Shown here in pieces: positions 1 through 10,084 of a stretch of 64,000 nucleotides of DNA. The DNA comes from Bufo bufo. Taxonomy: Eukaryota > Chordata > Amphibia > Anura > Bufonidae. A model generated the notes under the pieces. That model had not been told where the DNA came from. It made no database searches and saw only the letters and a list, made by a program, of their open reading frames with translations. The stretch is from positions 116,577,295 to 116,641,294 of the forward strand of contig NC_053397.1 of assembly GCF_905171765.1 (NCBI RefSeq). Direction: 5' to 3'. How positions within the stretch are numbered: position 1 is the first letter of the stretch; every line of letters starts with the position of its first letter. A program made the translations under genes and the position numbers.

Positions 1-235
1 TTACTCCCACATGGTATGACCCCCTAGTAGCAGCACCAGCCTCTCCCTGCTCTGTGACCCCTCTGCCCCTTCTCCAAATCCCTATTATGAAATCTTTCTC
101 ATTAGGATAAAGCACAACATCAGCTCCGCCGAGCCCCCGGTCAAAGTGTTAAAGTGGCGTCCGAGATCCCCATGGGCCAAGCCAAGTAACTAAGTTTTTA
201 TGTGAAATATGTTTGTTATACACATATAGCCTACG
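1..235. other. unclassified sequence
   Basis: No ORF, repeat structure or element end that I recognise. It runs straight into the 32-bp minisatellite. Confidence 0.3.
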
Positions 236-530
236 CTGTGCCCCACAATATACAGTATACCTCTACACTGTGCCACACAATATACAGTATACCGCTACAC
301 TGTGCCACACAATATACAGTATACCACTACACTGTGCCACACATTATACAGTATACCGCTACACTGTGCCCCACAATATACAGTATACCTCTACACTGTG
401 CCACACAATATACAGTATACCTCTACACTGTGCCACACAATATACAGTATACCTCTACACTGTGCCACACAATATACAGTATACCTCTACACTGTGCCAC
501 ACAATATACAGTATACCGCTACACTGTGGA
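236..530. repeat. 32-bp minisatellite, about 9 copies
   Basis: Successive copies of a unit built on TGTGCCACACAATATACAG end at 260, 292, 324 and so on, giving a constant 32-bp period. Variation is mostly single bases (ctctac, cgctac or cactac, and one ACATTATAC copy). Because 32 is not a multiple of 3, all three plus-strand frames read a Tyr/His/Cys-rich repeat; these are by-products and not genes. Confidence 0.95.
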
Positions 531-829
531 GTCTGTTCTATAAGCACCATTGTTTTGTGGCGGCGGACAGAAAATAATCTGGAAGTGCCCCTCCCGAGAC
601 CAGGCTCTGACTGCTAGGGGGGGTCTGCTGAGCTAACGGATGCCCCCTATGGCAGTAGCACCACCATAGCCCCCATATATGGCTAAAAAATTTGCTTCGG
701 GGGGGGGGGGGGGGGGGGAGGGGTGACACCATTTTCTACCGCACCGGGTGACACCAGCCCTAGCAACGCCACTGACGGGAGTAGCACGTACAAGGTCGGA
801 ATTCAGTCAGCAACAGTACAGGAACAACA
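531..829. other. unclassified repeat-like DNA with a 20-G run
   Basis: Non-coding. It holds an uninterrupted G20 at 699-718, followed by a segment around 721-775 (ggggtgacaccatt ... gccactgacggg) that I believe is the terminal part of a dispersed vertebrate repeat. That assignment is from memory and weak. Confidence 0.35.
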
Positions 830-1476
830 GCAAAAGAAATTGCTTATGGGAATAGCCAGCAAAAAATTCAGCTGAACAGTGAGTACAGCGGGACGCCGCT
901 CATTTAATCACTGTAATTAACAACTAAGTTCGCTATTTATCCAAATACAGAGGAGACGCAAATCATGGGGCACATATACCCCAAAGGGACAATATCATTG
1001 CACATTAATTAGCAGACTGGAGATACACCCAGCAGAAGGACTTTCTATCCCTAATTATTCAGAGGACATAATTTTTTTATGAATATTTTAGACTGTTTTA
1101 GTAGTGAAGTATGAATTATTCCGGATTTTTATGTTATATGCATCATATATATATTTTATATATTTTATATCTAATTGTTCGTATATGCTGCAGAATCATT
1201 GTTAATAAACTGTGTGGTCCCATATACAGCGAGTGTGCCCAGTATTTCGCTAACCATTTATTACTATCTCAGAGGAAGGGTGATTCCTCTTCACTGTGAG
1301 CACCTCCACCGTAGATTGTGTATTTCCTGTGCGCCACATATTTTTTATATTTTTGTACATTTCAATAAACTATTTATTTTTATATACATTGTGTATGAGA
1401 TATTTGATAGGGGTTATTAGCATGCTTTGTAGGTTCTGTAGGAAGGCGCAGGGGTCTGTCATTGACGGAGGGTACG
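830..1476 (+). repeat. AT-rich retroelement-like segment with a module repeated 3 kb downstream
   Basis: No coding capacity. The stretch 1362-1435 (AATAAACTATTTATTTTTAT, then gatatttgataggggttatta) recurs at 4416-4490 in the same orientation. The second copy leads into a degenerate hammerhead core, so both may be terminal repeats of one Penelope-like element whose interior was later filled by an LTR and a Tc1 element. That link is inference. Confidence 0.4.
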
Positions 1477-2019
1477 TGTCACCGAGGTTCCTGGCCTCGG
1501 TGAGATAAGAACCGGTCATTTTGTTTGTCAGCGGCAGCTATTGCTCGCTGACACTGTTTTGCTTAGTGTGGCTGTAAAGCCAATCCAGGCCGGTTCTTAT
1601 TGGGAGCAGCCAAAGAGCAGGGTGGGTGGCTGTTCCCCACGTCCAGGCCAGGTTTTGGGCTGGGGTTTAAAAGCCCAGCCAGCAGCTCAGCTGGGTGTGG
1701 AATGGAACTCCAGGTGATAGTGGAGCTCTGTGTTTTGGGAGCTGAGGAGTTCTTCCATACTGCAAGGCTGAGAGCTGCCAGCTGGGAGCCAGGCACCCTA
1801 AAGCCTGCTGTGGACTGCCAGGTGACGTGTTTTTTCTGTGAACTTTTGCGGTGTGAATTAACACGAGGATTCCTGCGGTGTGAATTAACACCAGGGCCCT
1901 TCCAAGTATTGTTTCTTTTCTGCCTTTTTGTGTGAATAAACACTGACTTTTGCTTTTCAACCGTGGTTTTGCCTCTGTATTGCGTCCGCTTACCCTGCCT
2001 ACCAGAGAAATTCCCTACA
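1477..2019 (+). mobile_element. solo LTR candidate (Gypsy-type)
   Basis: It starts tgtcaccgagg and ends near ttccctaca. It has a TATA-like ggtttaaaag near 1664 and an AATAAA at 1935, in LTR order. Its last 50 bases (ttgcctctgtattgcgtccg, then ctaccagaga) closely match the 3' end of the minus-strand LTR at 14793-15952. Its first part (accgaggttcctggcctcgg) matches the reverse complement around 25070-25110. I could not identify a convincing TSD, so the exact ends are uncertain. Confidence 0.5.
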
Positions 2020-2183
2020 GTTTATAGTAATGTTTTATTAGGCCCTTCTATTTTCGTTATTGTCTTGATTTTCTTGCTTAGCAGTCTTGCTAGTTATGTG
2101 GCTTCCAAGGATGGGTTGTACCTTCCTTAGTTTTATTTACAGTGTTTGTTACTGTGCAGCGGCAGCCATTTGCGCCCTTTATA
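2020..2183. other. short AT-rich spacer
   Basis: Non-coding sequence between the LTR candidate and the Tc1 element. It may be the continuation of the retroelement-like segment at 830-1476. Confidence 0.3.
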
Positions 2184-2437
2184 CACTGCTCAAAAAAATA
2201 AAGGGAAGACAAAAATAACACATCCTAGATCTGAATTAATTAAATATTCTTCTGAAATACTTTGTTATTTACATAGTTGAATGTGCTGACAACAAAATCA
2301 CACAAAAATTTAAAAATAAAAATCTAATTTTTCAACCCATGGAGGTCTGGATTTGGAGTCACACTCAAAATTAAAGTGGAAAAACACACTACAGGCTGAT
2401 CCAACTTTGATGTAATGTCCTTAAAACAAGTCAAAAT

Positions 2438-2904
2438 ATCTACAGATCTCCCAACAGGGCCATTCTCTCAAGCCCAATATCCCTAACCATTGGGCAAGAT
2501 CCATCTGGCCATTAGCCACACTTGTCCTGGCTCTCTCATAGAGACTTTTACCCCACTCTTTACCACCCCCTTCAACTCAAATATAGACCTCCTACTCACC
2601 ACCCCCTCACACTGTTCGATCACTACACAACGACTAGTATCCTGTAGCCTAATTGTGGGACCCATACCTACCACCCCCTTTTTTTTTCTCAATCTACCAC
2701 TCACCCCATAGGCTGTTACTCTTATTTCACGAAATACCGGTCTGACTGACTATCATCAATCTCCCTGCTCAAGAATGCCATGTACTTGAATGTAATTGAA
2801 GCCTATTTGTATGTATTTACATGGCCTGCGTGCCTGTACCTGTAACCCTGTTATTCCCTGTCCCCTTTTGAAAACCAATAAAAAGTTTAAATTAAAAAAA
2901 AAAA
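2438..2904 (+). mobile_element. 5'-truncated L1-like retroposon with poly(A) tail
   Basis: The insert is flanked by the direct repeat aagtcaaaat (2428-2437 and 2905-2914), a target-site duplication. It ends in an AATAAA-containing tail (ccaataaaaagtttaaatt followed by poly-A), the typical 3' end of vertebrate L1-type LINEs. There is no L1 coding domain, so it is a short 3' fragment or a non-autonomous passenger. It lies inside the Tc1 element and is younger than it. Confidence 0.75.
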
Positions 2905-3003
2905 AAGTCAAAATGAGGCTCAGTAGTGTGTGTGGCCTCCACGTGCCTGTATGACCTCCCTACAACGCCTGTGCATACTCCTGATGAGGTGGCGGACGGT
3001 CTC

Positions 3004-3916
3004 CTAAGGGATCTCCTCCCAGACCTGGACTAAAGCATCTGCCAACTCCTGGACAGTCTGTGGTGCAACGTGACGTTGGTGGATAGAGCGAGACATGATG
3101 TCCCAGATGTGCTCAATTGGATTCAGGTCTGGGGAACGGGTGGGCCAGTCCATAGCATCAATGCCTTCGTCTTGCAGGAACTGCTGACACACTCCAGCCA
3201 CATGAGGTCTAGCATTGTCTTGCATTAGGAGGAACCCAGGGCCAACCGCACCAGCATATGGTCTCACAAGGGGTCTGAGGATCTCATCTCGGTACCTAAT
3301 GGCAGTCAGGCTACCTCTGGCGAGCACATGGAGGGCTGTGCGGCCCTCCAAAGAAATGCCTCCCCACACAATTACTGACCCAATGCCAAACCGGTCATGC
3401 TGGAGGATGTTGCAGGCAGCAGAACGTTCTCCACGGCGTCTCAAGACTCTGTCACATGTGCTCAGTGTGAACCTGCTTTCATCTGTGAAGAGCACAGGGC
3501 ACCAGTGGCAAATTTGCCAATCTTGGGGTTCTCTGGCAAATGCCAAACATCCTGCATGGTGTTGGTCTGTAAGCACAACCCCAACCTGTGGACGTCGGGC
3601 CCTCATATCACCCTCATGGAGTCTGTTTCTGACCGTTTGAGCAGACACATGCACATTTGTGGCCTGCTGGAGGTCATTTTGCAGGGCTCTGGCAGTGCTC
3701 CTCCTGTTCCTCCTTGCACAAAGGCGGAGGTAGCAGTCCTACTGCTGGGTTGTTGCCCTCCTACGGCCTCCTCCATGTCTCCTGGTAGCGCCTCCATGCT
3801 CTGGACACTACGCTGACAGACATAGCAAACCTTCTTGCCACAGCTCGCATTGATGTGCCATCCTGGATAAGCTGCACTACCTGAGCCACTTGTGTGGGTT
3901 GTAGACTCCGTCTCAT
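3004..3916 (-). pseudogene. Tc1-family transposase (frameshifted)
   Basis: Cut-and-paste transposase of the family A element. The N-terminal part (ATG at 3914-3916) encodes a helix-turn-helix, [20 protein letters not shown], that would bind the inverted repeats. The C-terminal open stretch (3004-3654, 216 codons) carries the catalytic DDE triad: D in LFTDESRF, D in LMQDNARPH and E in [12 protein letters not shown], with the DNPIE context diagnostic of Tc1. Between 3655 and 3765 the frame is lost at least once, so no full-length protein (usually about 340 residues) can be made. The catalytic motifs themselves are intact, so decay is moderate. Confidence 0.93.
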
Positions 3917-4213
3917 GCTACCACTAGAGTGAAAGCACCGCCAGCATTCAAAAGTGACCAAAACATCAGCCAGGAAGCATAGGAACTGAGAAGTGGTCTG
4001 TGGTCACCACCTGCAGAACCACTCCTTTATTGGGGGTGTCTTGCTAATTGCCTATAATTTCCACCTGTTGTCTATCCCATTTGCACAACAGCATGTGAAA
4101 TTGATTGTCACTCAGTGTTGCTTCTTAAGTGGACAGTTTGATTTCACAGAAGTGTGATTGACTTGGAGTTACATTGTGTTGTTTAAGTGTTCCCTTTATT
4201 TTTTTGAGCAGTG

Positions 4214-4698
4214 TATTTCTACATATTCAAGTATACCTATTGGGTTATTAACTTCTGAATTGGCACATCTTTGTATATACTGTATGAACAGGCATTTGTG
4301 TTTATATGGTCCAGGTAGCCCATTTGGTATGATTCCTTTTCTGCAACAGTAATGTGGTGCTTAAGCCATCTTGTCCCTTATTTGTTTCATTTGTCTGTTA
4401 TTTGTTTTAGCTTTTGAATAAACTATTTATTTTTATGGACATGTGTATGTGATATTTGATAGGGGTTATTAAGATGATTTTTAGGTTCATATAAAGCATG
4501 ACTCCTCACTGAAGATGACAGCCTTTGAAAGCAGTTGCGTGAGGTCAATAGAACACCTCTAGCTGGATTGTAGCCCAATATCATATAAATGTCTTCTGAT
4601 GGTTTGCACAGACAATGTTTGCCGCTCTAGGCTTGGGATATGACATCCAATTTTCACTTGCAGTACAGAATCGAGGATTTCTAATTAGACTATCTCTC
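4214..4698 (+). repeat. second copy of the AATAAACTATTTATT module, with degenerate hammerhead core
   Basis: 4416-4490 repeats 1362-1435 in direct orientation. Downstream, 4509-4515 reads CTGAAGA and 4527-4530 GAAA. CCTCA (4504-4508) can pair with TGAGG (4540-4544) as stem I, but stem II is not formed. This fits a decayed Penelope-type hammerhead. No coding sequence. Confidence 0.4.
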
Positions 4699-4764
4699 TG
4701 TGCAGAGGTTCCCCCTTCTGTGTGCAGAGGTTCCCCCTTCTGTGTGCAGAGGTTCGCCTCTGTG
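4699..4764. repeat. 22-bp tandem repeat, 3 copies
   Basis: Units start TGTGCAGAGG at 4699, 4721 and 4743. The third unit diverges after ttcgcc. Confidence 0.9.
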
Positions 4765-4935
4765 CAGATTTTGCTTTAATTCCACGTTACTGTTGTTCTC
4801 TTAACCATCAGGACATGCAACACTGAACAGTGCTGATATATGCTACTCGTCTAGGCCAAATCTGCTAGAGTGATAAACTAAGGTCTCTCGGCTCAAAGAT
4901 TCTGTCCCTCTCACTTTGCAATGCGTGGTGATAAC

Positions 4936-5262
4936 TAGAGATGGCCTTGCAGTTCGCCCGGCGTTTGTTTCGCTGCGAACTTAGCATTTCCGAGATTTGC
5001 CAAACATGCAAACAAATGGCGATTTCCACCGGCGCCATATTCTTTTGCATTGCGCCAAATTTTGACCCATGACACATCCATCGGGTGTGACAGGACAGCC
5101 AATTGAGACATTTCAGCACATGGACACACCCCCACCCTATAAAAGAACCTGATCTGGCAGCCATTTTACATTCTGTGCTTTGCCTGTGTAGGGAGAGGTG
5201 GCTTTGTGGAGCAGTAACAGGCTGTTATGGACACCAAACGCTAGCTAATAGGGCCACAAAAG
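4936..5262. mobile_element. hAT element end, truncated
   Basis: It begins TAGAGATGGCC followed by repeated ttcgc/gcgaac motifs, the same style of end as the hAT at 50195 (TAGAGATGTC). The interior contains ccacaaaagtccttttaaa (about 5250), which resembles, on the other strand, aaaaggacttttgggtct at 48613. That suggests the same family as the decayed hAT near 43-49 kb. No transposase and no partner end are present here. Confidence 0.6.
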
Positions 5263-5339
5263 TCCTTTTAAACCCCTTAGGGACGCATGACGTACCGGTA
5301 TGGCATGTTTCCTGAGTCCATAAGGACCCATGACGTACC
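5263..5339. repeat. fragment of a dispersed repeat (acgtaccggt motifs)
   Basis: Starts aaaccccttaggg and carries catgacgtaccggt twice (about 5286 and 5329). It is cut off by the following Tc1 copy. The style resembles the ends of the TTAA elements, but it is too short to assign. Confidence 0.4.
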
Positions 5340-5549
5340 GGTGAACGGTGTAGGAATAACAACAGTTTGCATATGTTCCTCCCACTCGTTAAGGAACCAA
5401 AAGTAATGGGACAATTGGCTTCTCAGCAGTTCCATGGCCAGGTGTGTGTTATTACCTTATTATCCCAGTTACAATGAGCATATAAAAGGTCCAGAGTTCA
5501 TTTCAAGTGTTATATTTGCACTTGGAATCTGTTGCTGTCCACTCTCAAG

Positions 5550-6836
5550 ATGAGATCCAAAGAGCTGTCACCATCAATGAAGCAAGCCATCATTAGGCTG
5601 AAAAAACAAAACAAACCCATCAGAGAAATAGCAAAAACATTATGCATGGCCAAAACAACTGTTTGGAACATTCTTATAAAGAAGGAACGCATCGGTGAGC
5701 TCAGCAACACCAAAAGACCCGGTAGACCATGGAAAACAACTGTGGTGGATGACCGAAGAAACATAGAAACATAGAATGTGTCGGCAGATAAGAACCATTT
5801 GGCCCATCTAGTCTGCCCAATATACTGAGTACTATGGATAGCCCCTGGCCCTATCTTATATGAAGGATAGCCTTATGCCTATCCCATGCATGCTTAAACG
5901 CCTTCACTGTATTTGCAGCTACCACTTCTGCAGGAAGGCTATTCCATGCATCCACTACTCTCTCAGTAAAGTAATACTTCCTTATATTACTTTTAAACCT
6001 TTGCCCCTCTAATTTTAAATTCTTTCCCTAGTGAAGAAAACACCCTTCACAACAGTTGGCCAGATCAAGAACACTCTCCAGGAGGTAGGTGTATGTGTGT
6101 CAAAGTCAACAATCAAGAGAAGACTTTAACAGAGTTAATACAGAGGGTTCACTACAAGATGTAAACCATTGGTGAGCCTCAAAAACAGGAAGGCCAGATT
6201 CGAGTTTGCCAAACGACATCTAAAACGCCTTCACAGTTCTGGAACAATATCCTATGGACAGATGAGACCAAGATCAACTTGTACCAGAGTGATGGGAAGA
6301 GAAGAGAATGGAGAAGAAAAGGAACTGCTCATGATCCTAAGCATACCATCTTATCAGTGAAGCATGGTGGTGGTAGTGTCATGGCGTGGGCATGTATGGC
6401 TGCCAATGGAACTGGTTCTCTTGTATTTATTGATGATGTGACTGCTGACAAAAGCAGCAGGATGAATTCTGAAGTGTTTTGGGCAATATTATCTGCTCAT
6501 ATTCAGCCAAATGCTTCAGAACTCATTGGATGGCGCTTCACAGTGCAGATGGACAATGACCCAAAGCATACTGCAAAAAGCAACCAAAGAGTTTTTTAAG
6601 GGAAAGAAGTGGAATGTTATGCAATGGCCAAGTCAATCACCTGACCTGAATCCGATTGAGCATGAATTTCACTTGCTGAAGACAAAACTAAAGGGAAAAT
6701 GCCCCAAGAACAAGCAGGAACTGAAGACAGTTGCAGTATAGGCCTGGCAGAGGGATGAAACCCAGCGTCTGGTGATGTCTATGCGTTCCAGACTTCAGGC
6801 TGTAATTGACTGCAAAGGATTTGCAACCAAGTATTA
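5550..6836 (+). pseudogene. Tc1 family B transposase, interrupted
   Basis: The ATG at 5550 opens MRSKELSPSMKQ followed by a helix-turn-helix (IREIAKTLCMAKTTVWNIL). The frame runs to about 5758, where it is split by an insert of about 260 bp, and resumes at 6019 (FPxEEN-like text, then a stop at 6127-6129). Downstream pieces carry WTDETK (first D), MDNDPKHTAK (second D) and [11 protein letters not shown] (E), in shifting frames, so all three catalytic residues are recognisable. The reading ends at TAA 6834-6836. Frameshifts, in-frame stops and the insert rule out a product. Confidence 0.9.
5760..6018 (-). mobile_element. CR1-like LINE 3' fragment
   Basis: Absent from the sister Tc1 copy, where gaccgaagaattctttccct is continuous, so this is an insertion. 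Its left edge, acatagaaacatagaatg, is on the minus strand a (TTTCTATG)-type tail, as in CR1 LINEs. The body (ggcccatctagtctgccc) resembles the CR1-derived repeats common in reptile and amphibian genomes. The clade call is from memory. Confidence 0.6.
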
Positions 6837-7092
6837 AAAAGTGAAAGTTTGATTTATGATTATTATTCTGTCCCATTACTTTTGGTTCCGTAACAAGTGG
6901 GAGGCACATATGCAAACTGTTGTAATTCCTACACCGTTCACCTGATTTGTATGTAAATACCCTCACATTAAAGCTGACAGTCTGCAGTTAAAGCATATCT
7001 TGTTTGTTTCTTTTCAAATCCATTGTGGTGGTGTACAGAGCCAAAAATGTTTGAATTGTGTCGGTGTCCCAATATTTATGGACCTGACTGTA

Positions 7093-7367
7093 AATATATA
7101 AAGATTATGGGGGACATCTATGAAGACCGTCAATTTAGACGCTGGTCTTCGTCCCTTCTGTACTGGCCTCTACATAGCTTAGGCGGACTTTACACTTGTC
7201 TACAGAAGCTGGAATAGATTTAGACAATGCCAGCCCGCCCTTTTCCGTGCACAAGACATGCCCCTTTTTTTAAAAAAACTGACATGAGCAGCGGAAAAGG
7301 GGAACATAGGTAACATAGTTTAGTAAATTAGTTTATTTTTATTTAGTTTCATTGTTGTCAAAAGGTA
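7093..7367. other. unclassified non-coding segment
   Basis: No intact ORF or terminal repeats identified. It contains a long T/A stretch around 7266-7280. Confidence 0.3.
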
Positions 7368-9683
7368 TTAAGCCCTTCAACCCCGGGCCTGTTTTCACCT
7401 TCCTGCCCAGGCCATTTTTTGCAAGTCTGACATGTGTCACTTTATGTGGTAATAACTTTAAAACGCTTTTACTTATAGAGGCCATTCTGAGATTGTTTTC
7501 TCGTCACATATTGTACTTCATGACAGTGGTAAAAATAAGTAATAAAAAAAAAATTATTCATAATAAAATTCAAAATTTACCAAAAATTGGGAAAAATTTG
7601 CAAATTTCCAAATTTCTATTTCTCTACTTTTATAATAGATAGTATTACCTCCAAAAATAGTCATTACTTTGCATTCCCCATATGTCTACTTCATGTTTAG
7701 ATCATTTTGAAAATAACATTTTATTTTTTTGGGACGTTAGAAGGCTTAAAAGTTTGGAAGCAAATCTTGAAAACCCATTTTTTAAGGACCAGTTCAGGTC
7801 TGAAGTCACTTTGTGAGGCTTACATAATAGAAACCACCCAAAAATGACCGCATAGAAACTACACCCCTCAAGGTATACAAAACTGATTTTACAAACTTTG
7901 TTAACACTTTAGGTGTTCCACAACAATTAATGGAAAATGGAGATGAAATTTCAGAATTTCACTTTTTTGGCAGATTTTTAATTTGAATGCATTTTTTTCC
8001 AGTAGCAAAGAAAGGGTTAACAGCCAAATAAAACAATATTTATTACTTTGATTCTGCGGTTTACAGAAACATCCCACATGTGATCGTAAACTGCTGTACG
8101 GGCACACGGCAGGTCGCAGTAGAAAAAGAATGTCATATGGTTTTCGGAAGGCAGATTTAGCTGAACTGGTTTTTAGATGCCATGTCCCATTTAAAGCCCC
8201 CCTGATGCACCCCTACAGTAGAAACTCAAAAAAGTGACCACATTTTGGAAACTACGGGATAAGGTGCCAGTTTTATTGGTACTATTTTGGGGTACATATG
8301 ATTTTTAATTGCTCTATATTACGTTTTTTGTGAGGCAAGGTAACCAAACAATTGATGTTTTGGCAACGTTTTAATTTTAAATTTTTACAGCGTTTACCTG
8401 AGGGATTAGGTCATGTGACTGTGTTATAGAGCAGATCGTTACGGACGTGTCAATACCTAATATGTCTACTTTTTCTAATTTATTAAAGTTTTACACAATA
8501 ATAGCATTTTTAAAACCGAAATAGTGATATTTTAGTGTATCCATAGTCTGAGAGCCATAGCTTTTTTATTTTTTGACCGATTCTCTTAGGTAGGGTCTCA
8601 TTTTTTGCAGGATGAGATGACGGTCTGACTGGTACTATTTGGCGGGGCATACGCCTTTTTGATCACTTGCTGTTGTAATTTTTGTGATGTAATGTGACAA
8701 AAATAGCTTTTTAAAAATTTATATATATTTTTTTTCTTACGGTGTTCAACTGAGGGGTTAGGTCATGTGATATTTTTATAGAGCTGGTGGTTACAGACGT
8801 GGCGATACCTAATATGTATATTTCATTTTATGTATTTCACTTTAGCACAATAATAGCAGTTTTGAAACAAAAAAAAATTGTTTTAGTGTCTCCATGTTCT
8901 GAGAGCTATAGTTTTTTTAATTTTTTGGGCAATTGCCTTAGGTAGGGGCTAATTTTTTGCTGGATGAGGTGACTGTTTAATTGATACCATTTTGTGGGAC
9001 ATGCACCTTTTTGATCGCTTGGTGTTGCACTATTTGTGATGTAAGGTGACAAAAATAGCTTTTTTTTACACTATTTTTATTTTTTTATGGTGTTTATCGG
9101 ACAGAGTGGATCATGTGATATATTTATAATTATAGAGCTGGTCATTATGGACGTGGCGATACCTAATGTGTTTTTTTTTTCTGTTTTTTATTATAAAATA
9201 AGGGGAAAGGGGTGTTTTTTTTTCTTTTTTTACTTTATTAATTTTTTTACTTTAATAAAAATAAAGTAATAAAATTAATAAACACTTTTAAAAAAAATTT
9301 TTTTTTTCTTTTCTTTATTTCTGATGTTCACTTTTGGGGGTCTGATCCCCTCTGCAATGCATTACAATACATTTGTATTGTAATGCATTGGCTGTTAGTG
9401 TATGACACTGAGTCATACACTAACAGGTTGCCTAGGAGACCCAGCCTGAGGCTGGATCTCCTCTGCACCCGTAGAAGGCAGTTTCTGATGCCGTGCAAGG
9501 CATCGGGCTGCCTTGTGATGCATCATCTGCAATTAAATGGTGGCGTTGGAAAGTACAATTTGTTTCACAAAAAACAAGCCTTCATACAGCTATGTGAACG
9601 GAAAAATAAAAAAAAGATATGGATCTGGGAAGGCAGGGAGCACAAAACGAAAACAAAAAAACCTCCAGTTTAGAAAGGGTTAA
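7368..9683. mobile_element. TTAA-flanked non-coding DNA element, copy 1 (Kolobok-like by target site)
   Basis: Bounded by TTAA (7368-7371 and 9680-9683), with ends of the form ttaagccctt and aaagggttaa. The interior matches, on the opposite strand, the element at 21348-23529 (gtctgacatgtgtcact, gtcacatattgtacttcatg). There is an internal direct repeat of about 350 bp: the phrase gacgtggcgatacctaa or its variant recurs near 8443, 8799 and 9152. No transposase ORF, so it is non-autonomous. TTAA targets are used by Kolobok and piggyBac; the choice between them is inference. Confidence 0.6.
9355..9525. other. cluster of consecutive hairpins
   Basis: Four stem-loops lie back to back inside the right part of TTAA element 1. 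At 9355-9390 there are 17-bp perfect arms with a 2-base loop. At 9392-9426 there are 15-bp perfect arms with a 5-base loop. At 9435-9462, AGGAGA/TCTCCT and CAGCC/GGCTG form a nested stem. At 9478-9515, GGCAG/CTGCC and GATGCC/GGCATC pair. A short TGATGCATCA palindrome follows. Cruciform potential is evident; the function is unknown. Confidence 0.85.
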
Positions 9684-9784
9684 CCACATAAACCCATTTT
9701 TATACTACACAACAAATAATTGTTCACAATCATTCTAGAATAGAACAGTGTCAGACAACAACTAACTTTTGCAGTGGGTATTCC
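9684..9784. other. spacer between TTAA element 1 and Gypsy element
   Basis: Nothing recognised. Confidence 0.3.
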
Positions 9785-10084
9785 TGTCACGTAGTGATGT
9801 GGGAGGGAACACCACACCGATAACAGAAGGGAAGGGAAAAGGAACTAGGCCTCAAAGCTAGGGAAAGAGAAACGGACACCACCTATGGAAACCCTAAACC
9901 TAGCCCTAACTCCTATCCGTATGAATGGACCTTGAGGGTAGGAATGTTCATGCACTAGAACCTGAGACCCTGGAAACCTTGAATTGCCCTGGAGTATTGT
10001 TTGGGCTTGAGATGGCCTGTTCCTTCCAATATGAAAGAACAAGTTTCTCCCTGAGGGCTAGTAACAAAAGACAGAGGGGAAACG
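9785..10084 (-). repeat. truncated 3' LTR of the Gypsy element
   Basis: It aligns with 13380-13680, for example gaccttgagggtaggaatgt in both. The alignment stops at gaggggaaac, after which the sequence becomes integrase. Roughly 250 bp of LTR are missing. Confidence 0.88.

Larger units (their letters stand above)
2184..4213 (-). mobile_element. complete Tc1/mariner element, family A
   Basis: The terminal inverted repeats begin CACTGCTCAAAAAAATAAAG at the left, with the exact reverse complement ending at 4213. The element is flanked by TA on both sides (2182-2183 and 4214-4215), the Tc1/mariner target. It encodes a broken minus-strand DDE transposase (3004-3916). At 2030 bp it is longer than the usual 1.3-1.6 kb because of a retroposon insertion at 2438-2904. 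Subtracting that insert returns it to about 1.55 kb. Confidence 0.95.
5340..7090 (+). mobile_element. Tc1/mariner family B, left end missing
   Basis: The right end reads caatatttatggacctgactg followed by TA (7091-7092) and is shared with the complete copy at 46989-48584. The left about 150 bp, including the terminal inverted repeat, are missing: homology starts at ggtgaacggtgtagg. A CR1-like fragment sits inside the transposase at about 5760-6018. It cannot transpose without its left end. Confidence 0.9.

Noticed and set aside
202..617. Tyr/His-rich ORFs of 91-134 codons
   Set aside because: They are three frames of the 32-bp minisatellite; no gene signal beyond the repeat.
4500..4550. Functional hammerhead ribozyme
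   Set aside because: Core letters are present, but stem II is not formed and the cleavage triplet is not canonical; kept only as a decayed trace.
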